Shown here piece after piece: positions 43,516 through 51,720 of a stretch of DNA of 62,850 nucleotides. Each line of letters starts with the position of its first letter. The stretch's first letter is position 1. This DNA comes from Jiangella ureilytica. Its GTDB lineage: Bacteria; Actinomycetota; Actinomycetes; Jiangellales; Jiangellaceae. Position numbers and translations under genes: made by a program. A model generated the notes under the pieces. The model did not search any database. It was not told the DNA's origin and worked only from the letters and a program-made list of their open reading frames with translations. The stretch spans positions 1 through 62,850 of the forward strand of contig NZ_SMKL01000036.1 in the NCBI RefSeq assembly GCF_004348545.1, given 5' to 3'.

Positions 43516-44883
43516 TCAGGTCGTCGCGACGTAGCCGAGGAGGTCGGTGCGGGTCAGCACGCCCACCGGCTTGCCGTCGTCGACCACGAGGAGCGCGTCG
43601 GCCGAGCGCAGGGCGTCGACGGCGGCGCTGACGGCCTCGCCGGCGCCGACCATGGGCAGCGGCTTCGACATGTGCTGCTCGACCCGGTCGGTCAGGTGCG
43701 CGGCGCCGGTGAACAGCGCGTCGAGGAGGTCGCGCTCGACAACGGCGCCGGCCACCTCGGCCGCCATGACCGGCGGCTCGGCCCGCACGACCGGCATCTG
43801 CGACACGTTGTACTCGCGCAGGATGTGGACGGCGTCGGCGACGCTCTCGCCGGGGTGGGTGTGGACGAGCGCCGGCATCTCGCCGGACTTGCCGCGCAGG
43901 ACGTCGCCGACGGTGACGCCCTCGACCGGCGGCAGCAAGCCGTACGACGTCATCCAGGCGTCGTCGAAGACCTTGGAGAGGTAGCCGCGGCCGCCGTCGG
44001 GCAGCAGCACCACGACGACGTCGTCGGGGCCGGCCCGCTCGGCCACCCGCAGCGCCGCCACGACGGCCAGCCCGCAGGAGCCGCCGACCAGCAGGCCCTC
44101 TTCGCGGGCCAGCCGCCGGGTCATGTCGAAGGAGTCCTTGTCGGACGCCGCGATGATCTCGTCGCAGACCTCGGTGTCGTACGTGGTGGGCCAGAAGTCC
44201 TCTCCCACGCCCTCGACGAGGTACGGCCGGCCGGTGCCGCCGGAGTACACCGAGCCCTCGGGGTCGGCGCCGATGACCTGCACCTTTCCGCCGGACACCT
44301 CTTTGAGATAGCGGCCGACGCCGCTGATGGTGCCGCCGGTGCCGATGCCCGCCACGAAATGCGTGATGCGCCCGTCGGTCTGCTTCCACAGCTCCGGGCC
44401 GGTGGTCTCGTAGTGCGAGCGCGGGTTGGCCGGGTTGGAGTACTGGTCGGGCTTCCAGGCGCCCGGGGTCTCGCGGACCAGGCGGTCGGAGACGGAGTAG
44501 TACGAGTCGGGGTCCTCGGGCGCGACCGCCGTGGGGCACACGACGACCTCGGCGCCGTAGGCCTTGAGGACGTTGCGCTTGTCCTCGCTCACCTTGTCGG
44601 GGCAGACGAAGATGCAGCGGTAGCCCTTGCGCTGCGCGACCAGGGCGAGGCCGACCCCGGTGTTGCCGCTCGTGGGCTCGACGATGGTGCCGCCGGGGCC
44701 GATGAGCCCGGCCTTCTCGGCGTCCTCGATCATCCGCGTGGCGATGCGGTCCTTCACCGAGCCGCCCGGGTTGAGGTACTCGACCTTGGCCAGGACGGTG
44801 GCCGGCAGCCCGGCGGCGACGGCGCCCAGCTTGACCAGCGGGGTGTCGCCGATGAGGTCGAGGACGTTCTCGTAGTACTCCAC
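43516..44883 (-). CDS. cbs: cystathionine beta-synthase
   Basis: PLP enzyme condensing serine (or acetylserine) with homocysteine. The 455-residue protein has the Schiff-base motif NPGGSVKDR (about 38-46), EPTSGNTGVGLA, GIGTGGTISGVGRYL and LLPDGGRGYLSK. The C-terminal part (about 335-455) holds two CBS domains with MPALVHTHPGESVADAVHIL and PVGVLTRTDLLGYV. The same architecture and chromosomal place as Rv1077. With metB it gives a reverse transsulfuration/methionine set. Confidence 0.94.
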   Translation of the reverse strand: MEYYENVLDLIGDTPLVKLGAVAAGLPATVLAKVEYLNPGGSVKDRIATRMIEDAEKAGLIGPGGTIVEPTSGNTGVGLALVAQRKGYRCIFVCPDKVSEDKRNVLKAYGAEVVVCPTAVAPEDPDSYYSVSDRLVRETPGAWKPDQYSNPANPRSHYETTGPELWKQTDGRITHFVAGIGTGGTISGVGRYLKEVSGGKVQVIGADPEGSVYSGGTGRPYLVEGVGEDFWPTTYDTEVCDEIIAASDKDSFDMTRRLAREEGLLVGGSCGLAVVAALRVAERAGPDDVVVVLLPDGGRGYLSKVFDDAWMTSYGLLPPVEGVTVGDVLRGKSGEMPALVHTHPGESVADAVHILREYNVSQMPVVRAEPPVMAAEVAGAVVERDLLDALFTGAAHLTDRVEQHMSKPLPMVGAGEAVSAAVDALRSADALLVVDDGKPVGVLTRTDLLGYVATT

Positions 44884-44950
44884 GTTGATGACATTAGCCG
44901 AGCCCCCTGGACTGCCAGAGGATCGCTCGAGGGTTCGCTAGAGTCGAACC

Positions 44951-45952
44951 GTGGTCGGCATGGTCAGCGCTCGGACGGCACGACGTCTCGCCGCGGCCGC
45001 CGCGTACGGGGGTGGCGGGCTCAGCCTGCTCGGCGCCGCCGGCTACGGGCTGCTCCGGCTGCAGGCGAAGCTGGCCCGGCGCACCATCACCGGCCGCCCG
45101 CTCGGCGGCCCGCCCGACCCCGACGGCGTGTACGGCGGCGGCGACGGCCCGCCGCTCTCCTTCGTCGTCATCGGCGACTCCGCCGCGGCGAGCTACGGCG
45201 TCGACACGCCGGAGGAGACCATCGGCGCGCTGCTCGCCGCCGGGCTGGCCGAGATCGCGCATCGGCCGGTCGTCCTCACCACCGTCGCGCAGGTCGGCGC
45301 GCAGACCACCGACCTCGCCGACCAGCTCGACAAGGCGCTGGTGGCCGAGCCCGAGGTCGCGCTGCTGATCATCGGGGTGAACGACATCACCCACCAGATC
45401 AAGCTCACCGACTCCGTCGCGCTGCTCGACCAGGCGGTGCGCCGGCTGCGCGACGCCGGGTGCCAGGTGGTCGTCGGCACGTGCCCCGACCTCGGCACCA
45501 TCCGCCCCATCCGGCCGCCGCTGCGCTGGCTGGCCCGGCGCGCCAGCCGCCAGCTGGCCGCCGCCCAGACCCTCGTGGTCGTCGAGGCCGGCGGCCGGAC
45601 GGTGTCGCTCGGCTCGATCCTCGGGCCCGAGTTCGCCGCCGCCCCCGGCGAGCTGTTCAGCGAGGACCAGTTCCACCCGTCGTCGGCCGGCTACGCGCAC
45701 GCGGCCGCCGCCGCGCTGCCGTCGCTGATCGGGGCGCTCGGCCTGTGGGCGCCCGGCGAGGACTCCCCCGAGATGGTCCGCGGCGACAGCGTCCTGCCCA
45801 TCTCGATCGCCGCGGTCGCCGCCGCCGACCACGCCGGCACCGAGGTCGCGGCCGCGACGGTGGGCGGCCGGGCCCGCGGTCCGCGCGGCCGCTGGGTCCA
45901 GCTCCGCCACCGCCGCCGGCGGCCCCTCCCCGACGCGCCCGAGCGGGTCTGA
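44951..45952 (+). CDS. SGNH/GDSL-type hydrolase
   Basis: A 333-residue protein with an N-terminal membrane or signal-anchor segment (about 10-35, AAYGGGGLSLLGAAGYGLLR) and an SGNH hydrolase domain. Block I is VVIGDSAAASYGV (nucleophile Ser about 79), block III IIGVNDITHQIK (Asn) and block V EDQFHPSSAGYAH (Asp and His). It should be an extracytoplasmic esterase or acyl hydrolase. It corresponds to Rv1075c in the conserved order and is divergent from cbs with 67 bp between starts. Confidence 0.88.
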   Translation: MVGMVSARTARRLAAAAAYGGGGLSLLGAAGYGLLRLQAKLARRTITGRPLGGPPDPDGVYGGGDGPPLSFVVIGDSAAASYGVDTPEETIGALLAAGLAEIAHRPVVLTTVAQVGAQTTDLADQLDKALVAEPEVALLIIGVNDITHQIKLTDSVALLDQAVRRLRDAGCQVVVGTCPDLGTIRPIRPPLRWLARRASRQLAAAQTLVVVEAGGRTVSLGSILGPEFAAAPGELFSEDQFHPSSAGYAHAAAAALPSLIGALGLWAPGEDSPEMVRGDSVLPISIAAVAAADHAGTEVAAATVGGRARGPRGRWVQLRHRRRRPLPDAPERV

Positions 45953-45969
45953 CGGCGGGACGGCGGCGG

Positions 45970-46032
45970 GTTCCCGCCCGTGAGAGTGCGGTTCCCGCCC
46001 GTCAGGGTGGGGTGCCCGCCCGTCAGGGTGGG
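45970..46032. repeat. three tandem 21-bp repeats
   Basis: Three consecutive units of GTTCCCGCCCGTCAGGGTGGG type (45970-45990, 45991-46011, 46012-46032); units 2 and 3 differ at one position and unit 1 at four. They lie between the GDSL esterase stop and the thiolase gene, ending about 80 bases before its ATG. Confidence 0.7.
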
Positions 46033-46113
46033 TGGCCACCTGACGCGCGAGCACCGACAGCCGACGGGTATCCTGGAGTTACCCACGAGTAACCACGGCC
46101 GAAGGAGCCCGCC

Positions 46114-47337
46114 ATGCCCGAGGCAGTCATCGTCGCCACCGCGCGGTCGCCCATCGGGCGCGCGTTCAAGGGATCGCTGGTCGACGTGCGACCCGACGAC
46201 CTCGCCGTCGCGACCATCAGGGCGGCGCTCGACCAGATCCCGGCCCTCGACCCCACCACCATCGACGACCTCTACGTCGGGTGTGCGGAGCCGCGCGACG
46301 AGCAGGGCGGCAACGTCGCCCGCCGCATCGCCGTCCAGCTCGGGCTCGACGGCGTCCCGGCGGCGACCGTCAACCGGTTCTGCGCCTCGTCGGTGCAGAC
46401 GGCGCGCATGGCGTTCCACGCGATCAGGGCCGGCGAGGGCGACGTGTTCGTGTCGGCCGGCGTCGAGTGCGTGTCGCGCTACGCCGGGTTCGGCGGCGCC
46501 GGCGTCGATCCGGTCGACACCCAGAACCCGGTGTTCGGCGAGGCCCGGGCGCGGACCGCCCGGTACGCCGAGACCAACGACACCTGGCACGACCCGCGCG
46601 AGGACGGGCACCTGCCGGACATCTACATCCAGATGGGCCAGACCGCCGAGAACGTCGCCACCGCCGTCGGCGTCACCCGTGCCGACCAGGACGAGTTCGC
46701 GCTGCTGTCGCAGTCGCGCGCCGAGCGGGCGATCAAGGACGGCTTCTTCGCCCGCGAGATCACACCCGTCACCCGGCCCGACGGTCAGGTCGTCGACATC
46801 GACGACAGCCCGCGGCCGGGCACCACGCTGGAGAAGCTGACGGCGCTCGACCCCGTGTTCCGGCCCGGCGGCACGGTCACGGCGGGCAACTGCACGCCGC
46901 TCAACGACGGCGCCGCGGCGGTCGTCATCATGTCCGACACCCGGGCCCGCGAGCTCGGACTGACGCCGTTGGCCCGCATCGTCGCCACGGCGGCGTCAGC
47001 GCTCTCGCCGGAGATCATGGGGCTCGGCCCCGTCGAGGCCTCGCGGCGGGCGCTGGCCCGGGCCGGCCTGACGATCGACGACATCGACCTGGTCGAGATC
47101 AACGAGGCGTTCGCCGCCCAGGTGGTCCCCAGCGCGCGGCAGCTCGGCATCGACTACGACAAGCTCAACGTGCACGGCGGCGCCATCGCGCTCGGCCACC
47201 CGTTCGGCTCCACCGGCGCGCGCATCATGACGACACTGGTCAACGGTCTGCAGACCCGCGACGCCAGCCTGGGGCTCGAGACCATGTGCGTCGGCGGCGG
47301 TCAGGGCATGGCGATCATCCTCGAGCGCCTCGGCTGA
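46114..47337 (+). CDS. fadA: acetyl-CoA C-acyltransferase (thiolase)
   Basis: The last step of beta-oxidation or acetoacetyl-CoA metabolism. The 407-residue protein has the acyl-carrier Cys in NRFCASSVQTARMA (about 87-100), GGTVTAGNCTPLNDGAAAVV, NEAFAAQVVPSARQLG, the His motif GGAIALGHPFGSTGAR (about 355-370) and the second Cys in MCVGGGQGMA. CGAAGGAG lies eight bases before the ATG. It corresponds to fadA3 (Rv1074c) in the conserved gene order. Confidence 0.94.
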   Translation: MPEAVIVATARSPIGRAFKGSLVDVRPDDLAVATIRAALDQIPALDPTTIDDLYVGCAEPRDEQGGNVARRIAVQLGLDGVPAATVNRFCASSVQTARMAFHAIRAGEGDVFVSAGVECVSRYAGFGGAGVDPVDTQNPVFGEARARTARYAETNDTWHDPREDGHLPDIYIQMGQTAENVATAVGVTRADQDEFALLSQSRAERAIKDGFFAREITPVTRPDGQVVDIDDSPRPGTTLEKLTALDPVFRPGGTVTAGNCTPLNDGAAAVVIMSDTRARELGLTPLARIVATAASALSPEIMGLGPVEASRRALARAGLTIDDIDLVEINEAFAAQVVPSARQLGIDYDKLNVHGGAIALGHPFGSTGARIMTTLVNGLQTRDASLGLETMCVGGGQGMAIILERLG

Positions 47338-47480
47338 CGTCCCGCAGGGGCCCGACCTGCATCGTTGCTGATCAACAGCGGGTCCGTTCCGGCGATGGTC
47401 TTGCCCGAAGGGGTTGTGTCGAGGGGAGTCCTGCGGCACAGTCGAATGTACGGAGACCTCTATCGCCCTCGGAGGCAGCC

Positions 47481-47711
47481 ATGAGCCTGAACCACTCCGA
47501 CGAAACCCATCGCAACCTCCTCGCCCGGGTTCCCAGCGTCACCGGACGAGAACTCCCGGAGTGGTTCGAGGCCCTCGAGGCCGGACCGTCCTTCCTGAGG
47601 TTCGACGACCGCGTGAGATGGCTCCGCGACGAGCACGGCCTGGCGCACGGCCATGCGACGGCCATCGTGCACGAGGCCGACCTGCGCCGCGCTGCCCGCA
47701 ACTTCGGCTGA
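47481..47711 (+). CDS. DUF4287 small protein
   Basis: A 76-residue protein with the DUF4287 pattern: RNLLARVPSVTGRELPEWFE, then RFDDRVRWLRDEHGLAHGHA with a conserved HGHA, then EADLRRAARNF. A GGAGG ribosome site precedes the ATG. The domain is found alone or as the tail of larger proteins; function unknown. It converges on the Bax-inhibitor-like gene. Confidence 0.85.
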   Translation: MSLNHSDETHRNLLARVPSVTGRELPEWFEALEAGPSFLRFDDRVRWLRDEHGLAHGHATAIVHEADLRRAARNFG

Positions 47712-47802
47712 GCAGCGTCCTTCAGCGTTCCTGAGACGGACGCCCACCGACGTCCGTCCGCGCCCGAACGCGGCCCCGGCCCGTCGGCCGGACGGACACC
47801 AA

Positions 47803-47845
47803 CGCGAGCGGCCCGCCCCCTTGCCGCAGGGGCGGGCCGCTCGCG
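47803..47845. terminator. bidirectional terminator hairpin
   Basis: Perfect 17-bp arms CGCGAGCGGCCCGCCCC (47803-47819) and its complement (47829-47845) with a nine-base loop, between the convergent DUF4287 and Bax-inhibitor-like genes. Confidence 0.8.
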
Positions 47846-47872
47846 TGTGCGTCGGGTACTACGTACGGGCGC

Positions 47873-48673
47873 TCATTCACCACGCAGGATGGCGAGCAGC
47901 CGCAGGATCTCGATGTAGAGCCAGACCAGCGTGACGGTGAGACCGAACGCCGCCGTCCAGGCGAACTTGGCCGGCAGCCCGGCCTTGACGCCCTTGTCGA
48001 TGAAGTCGAAGTCGAGGATCAGGCAGAACGACGCCAGGCCGACCGCGAACAGGCCGATCAGCACGCCGAACCAGCCGTCGCGGAATCCGAAGGCGGTGTC
48101 GGACGAGCCGAACCACATGAACAGCAGGTTGACCAGGCTGAAGATCGCGTAACCGACCAGGGCGATCATGACGCCGCGCTGGAACTTCGGCGTCACCCGG
48201 ATGCGGCCGCTGCGGTAGACCAGCAGCGTCGCGGCGAAGACGCCCAGCGTGCCGAGCACGGCCTGCGCGACGATGCCGTCGAGCGGGCGGCCCGAGATGG
48301 CGGTGTTCTCGAAGAAGTTGCTGATGCCTCCGACGAACAGCCCCTCGAACCCGGCGTAGAGCAGGATCAAGACCGGCGACGGGTTGCGCTTGAACGAGTT
48401 GACCAGGCCGAGCACGAGGCCGACGATCAGACCGATGAAGGTCAGGCCCGTGTTCATCCAGCCGATGACGGCGCCTGCCAGCAGCACCGCGAAGGTGATG
48501 CCGGTCTTCATGACGACGTCGTCGTAGGTCATACGCCCGGTCTGCACGGGCGTCGCCGACGGAGCGGCGTACATGTTCTGCAGTTCTTCAGCGCTCGGCG
48601 CGGCGGCGTCATAGGTCGCGTGCCGTCCGTTGAAGCCCTCAGCCCGGCTGAAGATCGGGTTGTTTCCCTGCAT
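47873..48673 (-). CDS. Bax inhibitor-1/YccA-family membrane protein
   Basis: A 266-residue protein with a soluble N-terminus of about 60 residues (NPIFSRAEGFNGR) and seven hydrophobic helices from about 68 on, including TFAVLLAGAVIGWMNTGLTF, NLLFMWFGSS and the acidic LILDFDFIDKGVKAGLPAKF near the end that typifies the family pH-sensing Asp pair. Bacterial members are calcium-leak-like channels. GGAGGAGAACG directly before the ATG at 48673 fixes the start. Confidence 0.92.
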   Translation of the reverse strand: MQGNNPIFSRAEGFNGRHATYDAAAPSAEELQNMYAAPSATPVQTGRMTYDDVVMKTGITFAVLLAGAVIGWMNTGLTFIGLIVGLVLGLVNSFKRNPSPVLILLYAGFEGLFVGGISNFFENTAISGRPLDGIVAQAVLGTLGVFAATLLVYRSGRIRVTPKFQRGVMIALVGYAIFSLVNLLFMWFGSSDTAFGFRDGWFGVLIGLFAVGLASFCLILDFDFIDKGVKAGLPAKFAWTAAFGLTVTLVWLYIEILRLLAILRGE

Positions 48674-48828
48674 CGTTCTCCTCCAACGCCCCACAACGGG
48701 GCGAGTCAGGTTCGTGGGACGAGTCTACTGTTCAGAAGTGGTGCGTACGAGACCCGGGAGCATTGGCACAACGGTTCTCATGTTCGCCTGTGGCGATGCT
48801 GGACGCGAGTCGTGGGTATGGGCGAGCC

Positions 48829-49788
48829 ATGACGCGCTACGGATACTTCCTCTCCACCGAGGACTGGGACCCCGGCGAGCTGATCCGGCAGGCGACGCTG
48901 GCCGAGGAGGCCGGGTTCGACGCCCTCTGGATCTCCGACCACTTCCACCCGTGGACCGACGAGCAGGGCAACGCGCCGTTCGTGTGGACGGTGCTCGGTG
49001 CACTGGCCTTCGAGACCTCGCTGCCCGTCACGACCGCCGTCACCTGCCCGACCGTGCGGATCCATCCGGCGATCGTCGCGCAGGCCGCGGCCACCACGGC
49101 CGCGCTGATGCCGGGCCGGTTCACTCTCGGCGTCGGCAGCGGCGAGGCGCTGAACGAGCAGGTCACGGGGGCGCCATGGCCGCTGGCCGAGCAGCGGCTC
49201 GACATGCTCGAGGAGGCGGTCGAGATCATGCGCGCGCTGTGGACGGGCGAGGTGGTCACCCACCGCGGGCCGCACTACGACGTGGAGCACGCCCGGCTCT
49301 ACACGCTCCCGGACGAGCCGCCGAAGATCTACATGTCGGCGTTCGGGCCGGAGGCCGCCGACCTCGCCGGCCGCATCGCCGACGGCTTCATCTCCACCTC
49401 ACCCGATGCCGAGACCGCGAAGCGCTTCGAGGCGGCGGGCGGCGCCGGCAAGCCGAAGCAGGCCGGTGCCAAGGTGTGCTTCGCACCCAGTGCGGACGAG
49501 GGCCTCGACATCGTGCTGCGCCGCTGGCCGAATCAGGGACTGCCCGGCGAGCTCGCCCAGGTGCTGCGCACTCCTGAGCACTTCATGCAGGCGTCGTCCC
49601 TGGTCACGCGCGAAACCCTGGCCGGCTCCGTCGCGGCCGGGCCGGACGCCGGCACCCATCGCGACTTCCTGACGCAGTACGTCGACGCCGGCTTCGACGA
49701 GGTGTACGTGAACCAGATCGGGCCGGACCAGGACGGCTTCTTCCGCTTCTACCGCGACGAGGTGCTCCCCGAGCTGCGGTCCACCTGA
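48829..49788 (+). CDS. LLM-class F420-dependent oxidoreductase, TIGR03557-like
   Basis: A 319-residue luciferase-like enzyme. Segments YGYFLSTEDWDPGELIRQA, ISDHFHPWTDEQGNAPFVW (His near 39), GRFTLGVGSGEALNEQVTG and PKIYMSAFGPEAADLAGRIA mark the TIGR03557 F420-dependent subgroup. It resembles the protein at 32204-33190 in the DHFHPW motif and overall layout but is clearly diverged. The start at 48829 aligns with the family N-terminus. Substrate unknown. Confidence 0.88.
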   Translation: MTRYGYFLSTEDWDPGELIRQATLAEEAGFDALWISDHFHPWTDEQGNAPFVWTVLGALAFETSLPVTTAVTCPTVRIHPAIVAQAAATTAALMPGRFTLGVGSGEALNEQVTGAPWPLAEQRLDMLEEAVEIMRALWTGEVVTHRGPHYDVEHARLYTLPDEPPKIYMSAFGPEAADLAGRIADGFISTSPDAETAKRFEAAGGAGKPKQAGAKVCFAPSADEGLDIVLRRWPNQGLPGELAQVLRTPEHFMQASSLVTRETLAGSVAAGPDAGTHRDFLTQYVDAGFDEVYVNQIGPDQDGFFRFYRDEVLPELRST

Positions 49789-49907
49789 CGGCCATCGGCC
49801 GGCCACCCGGTCGACACGTTGACACAAGGCATCAATCCGGACTTTCCGCTACCCTGGCGCCGTCGGCATGAGTCCGGCATCTCACCGGGGGAAACGCGGA
49901 GGTCGGC

Positions 49908-51599
49908 ATGTCGTACCCAGGCTCGCCCACGGGTCCGGACGGGCAGGAACCGGGCCCGGTCCCGCCTCCGCCATCCGGCCCTGCGCCCTTCGACGCCACC
50001 CCGTCCGCCGACCCCACACGGCCGCTCGCCTACCTCGACGACGCCGAGGACGGGCCGGCCATCGTGGCGCGCAAGCGCCGGGGCCTGCTCACCGGCGGCA
50101 TCGCGGCGGCCGTCCTGGTGGCGGGGTCCGGCGCGGTGTTCGCCTGGCAGGCGCTCGACGGCGGCGGCACGCAGCCGCACGAGGTCCTGCCGGCCGACGC
50201 CATCGGCTACGTCCGCCTCGACCTCGACCCGTCCGCCGGGCAGAAGATCGAGGCGTTCCGGCTGCTGCAGAAGTTCCCGCTGTTGAGCGAGGCCACCGGC
50301 ATCACCGACGAGAACGTCGACCTGCGCGAGCTGTTCATCGACGAGTTCGCGTCGGCCACCGGCTGCGACATCGACTTCGCCACCGACGTCGAGCCGTGGG
50401 TGGGCGAGCGCGTCGGCGCCGCCATGCTCCCGCCGTCGGGCGACAGCAGCGAGCCCGGCTACGTCGTCGCGCTGCAGGCCGGCGACCAGGAGAACGCGAC
50501 GGCCGCCATGGACCGCATCCTGAGCTGCGGCGGATCCGGCGACGAGGCCGGCGCCATCGGGCGCGCCTACGCCGACGGCTACCTGCTGCTCACCGACACC
50601 CAGGAGAACGCCGACGCCTACGCGGCCGCCGCGGCGGATTCCTCGCTGGCCGACAACGCCGAGTTCATCGAGGCCATGGACCTGCTCGGCGAGCAGGGCA
50701 TCGCGTCGGCATGGTTCTCCGGCACCGCGATGTTCGACGCGTTCGACGGCTCGGCCAGCGCCTTCGGCATCGGCGCCGGCGCGTCCGGCAACGGCCAGTC
50801 CTCGATCGACGCGGCGCGCGGCCTCATCGACTCGCAGTACCGCGGCGTCGCCATGTCGGTCCGCTTCGACGATCGGTACGCCGAGCTGGCCTCCGTCGTC
50901 ACCGGCAGCGCCTACCAGGCGGTCGACGGCGGCGGCGTGGCGGCCGACGTGCCCGACTCCACCACGCTCTTCCTGGGCAGCAGCCACACCAGCGACTACA
51001 TCCGCGACGGCTGGGCGGCGGGCGTCGAGTCGCTGCCCGACGGCGAGGAGATGATGGCGCAGCTCGAGGAGCAGACCGGCCTGGTGTTCCCCGACGACCT
51101 CGCCACCCTGTTCGGCGAGAACCTCGTCGTCGCCGTCGACGCGAGCGACGTCGACATCGAGGCGCTGGCCCAGTACGGCGACTTCTCCAGCATCGACGCC
51201 GGCGCACGCGTGGTCACCGACCCCGAGGCCTTCGCCGAGCTGTGGGAGAAGGTGCAGGGCCTGGCGGCCGACTACGGCATGCCGCTCGACGACCTGCCGC
51301 TGCAGACCACCGACGACGGCTACGTCCTGGCCACCTCCGAGGACTACGCGGCGCAGCTGCTCGAAGGCGGCGGCCTGGCCGACACCGACGCCTACCGGAC
51401 GGCGGTCAGCGGCGGCACCGACGCCGACGCCGTCCTGTACGTCGATTTCGACGCCGTCGAGGAGCACGTCCTCGCGGCCGCCGGCGGCAACCTCACCGAG
51501 GCCGAGACGCAGTCCATCGAGGCGCTGCAGGCCATCGGGCTGTCGATGCAGCTCGAGGACGGCCACATGGGCATGAGCCTGCGGATCACCACGAACTGA
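49908..51599 (+). CDS. DUF3352 membrane-anchored extracellular protein
   Basis: The 563-residue protein has a Pro-rich cytosolic N-terminus (about 1-60), one membrane helix (about 64-86, GLLTGGIAAAVLVAGSGAVF) and a large extracytoplasmic DUF3352 domain (PADAIGYVRLDLDPSAGQKI, EPWVGERVGAAMLP, GYVLATSEDYAAQLL), rich in Asp/Glu. A homologous domain occurs in many actinobacteria, with no known activity. A GGAGG site precedes the ATG. It converges on the S8 protease gene across a hairpin. Confidence 0.85.
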   Translation: MSYPGSPTGPDGQEPGPVPPPPSGPAPFDATPSADPTRPLAYLDDAEDGPAIVARKRRGLLTGGIAAAVLVAGSGAVFAWQALDGGGTQPHEVLPADAIGYVRLDLDPSAGQKIEAFRLLQKFPLLSEATGITDENVDLRELFIDEFASATGCDIDFATDVEPWVGERVGAAMLPPSGDSSEPGYVVALQAGDQENATAAMDRILSCGGSGDEAGAIGRAYADGYLLLTDTQENADAYAAAAADSSLADNAEFIEAMDLLGEQGIASAWFSGTAMFDAFDGSASAFGIGAGASGNGQSSIDAARGLIDSQYRGVAMSVRFDDRYAELASVVTGSAYQAVDGGGVAADVPDSTTLFLGSSHTSDYIRDGWAAGVESLPDGEEMMAQLEEQTGLVFPDDLATLFGENLVVAVDASDVDIEALAQYGDFSSIDAGARVVTDPEAFAELWEKVQGLAADYGMPLDDLPLQTTDDGYVLATSEDYAAQLLEGGGLADTDAYRTAVSGGTDADAVLYVDFDAVEEHVLAAAGGNLTEAETQSIEALQAIGLSMQLEDGHMGMSLRITTN

Positions 51600-51654
51600 C
51601 ACCTCACCCGCCGGCGACCCGCGGGCGCAGCCGACCCGACGGCACACGTGACAG

Positions 51655-51706
51655 TGCCCGGCAATGGGGGCCTGGGAGGGATCGGCACACCCCACTGCCG
51701 GGCACG
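51655..51706. terminator. bidirectional terminator hairpin
   Basis: Arms GTGCCCGGCAATGGGG (51655-51670) and CCCCACTGCCGGGCAC (51691-51706) pair at 15 of 16 positions, between the convergent DUF3352 and S8 protease genes. Confidence 0.75.
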
Positions 51707-51720
51707 GCCAGGAGCGGCGG

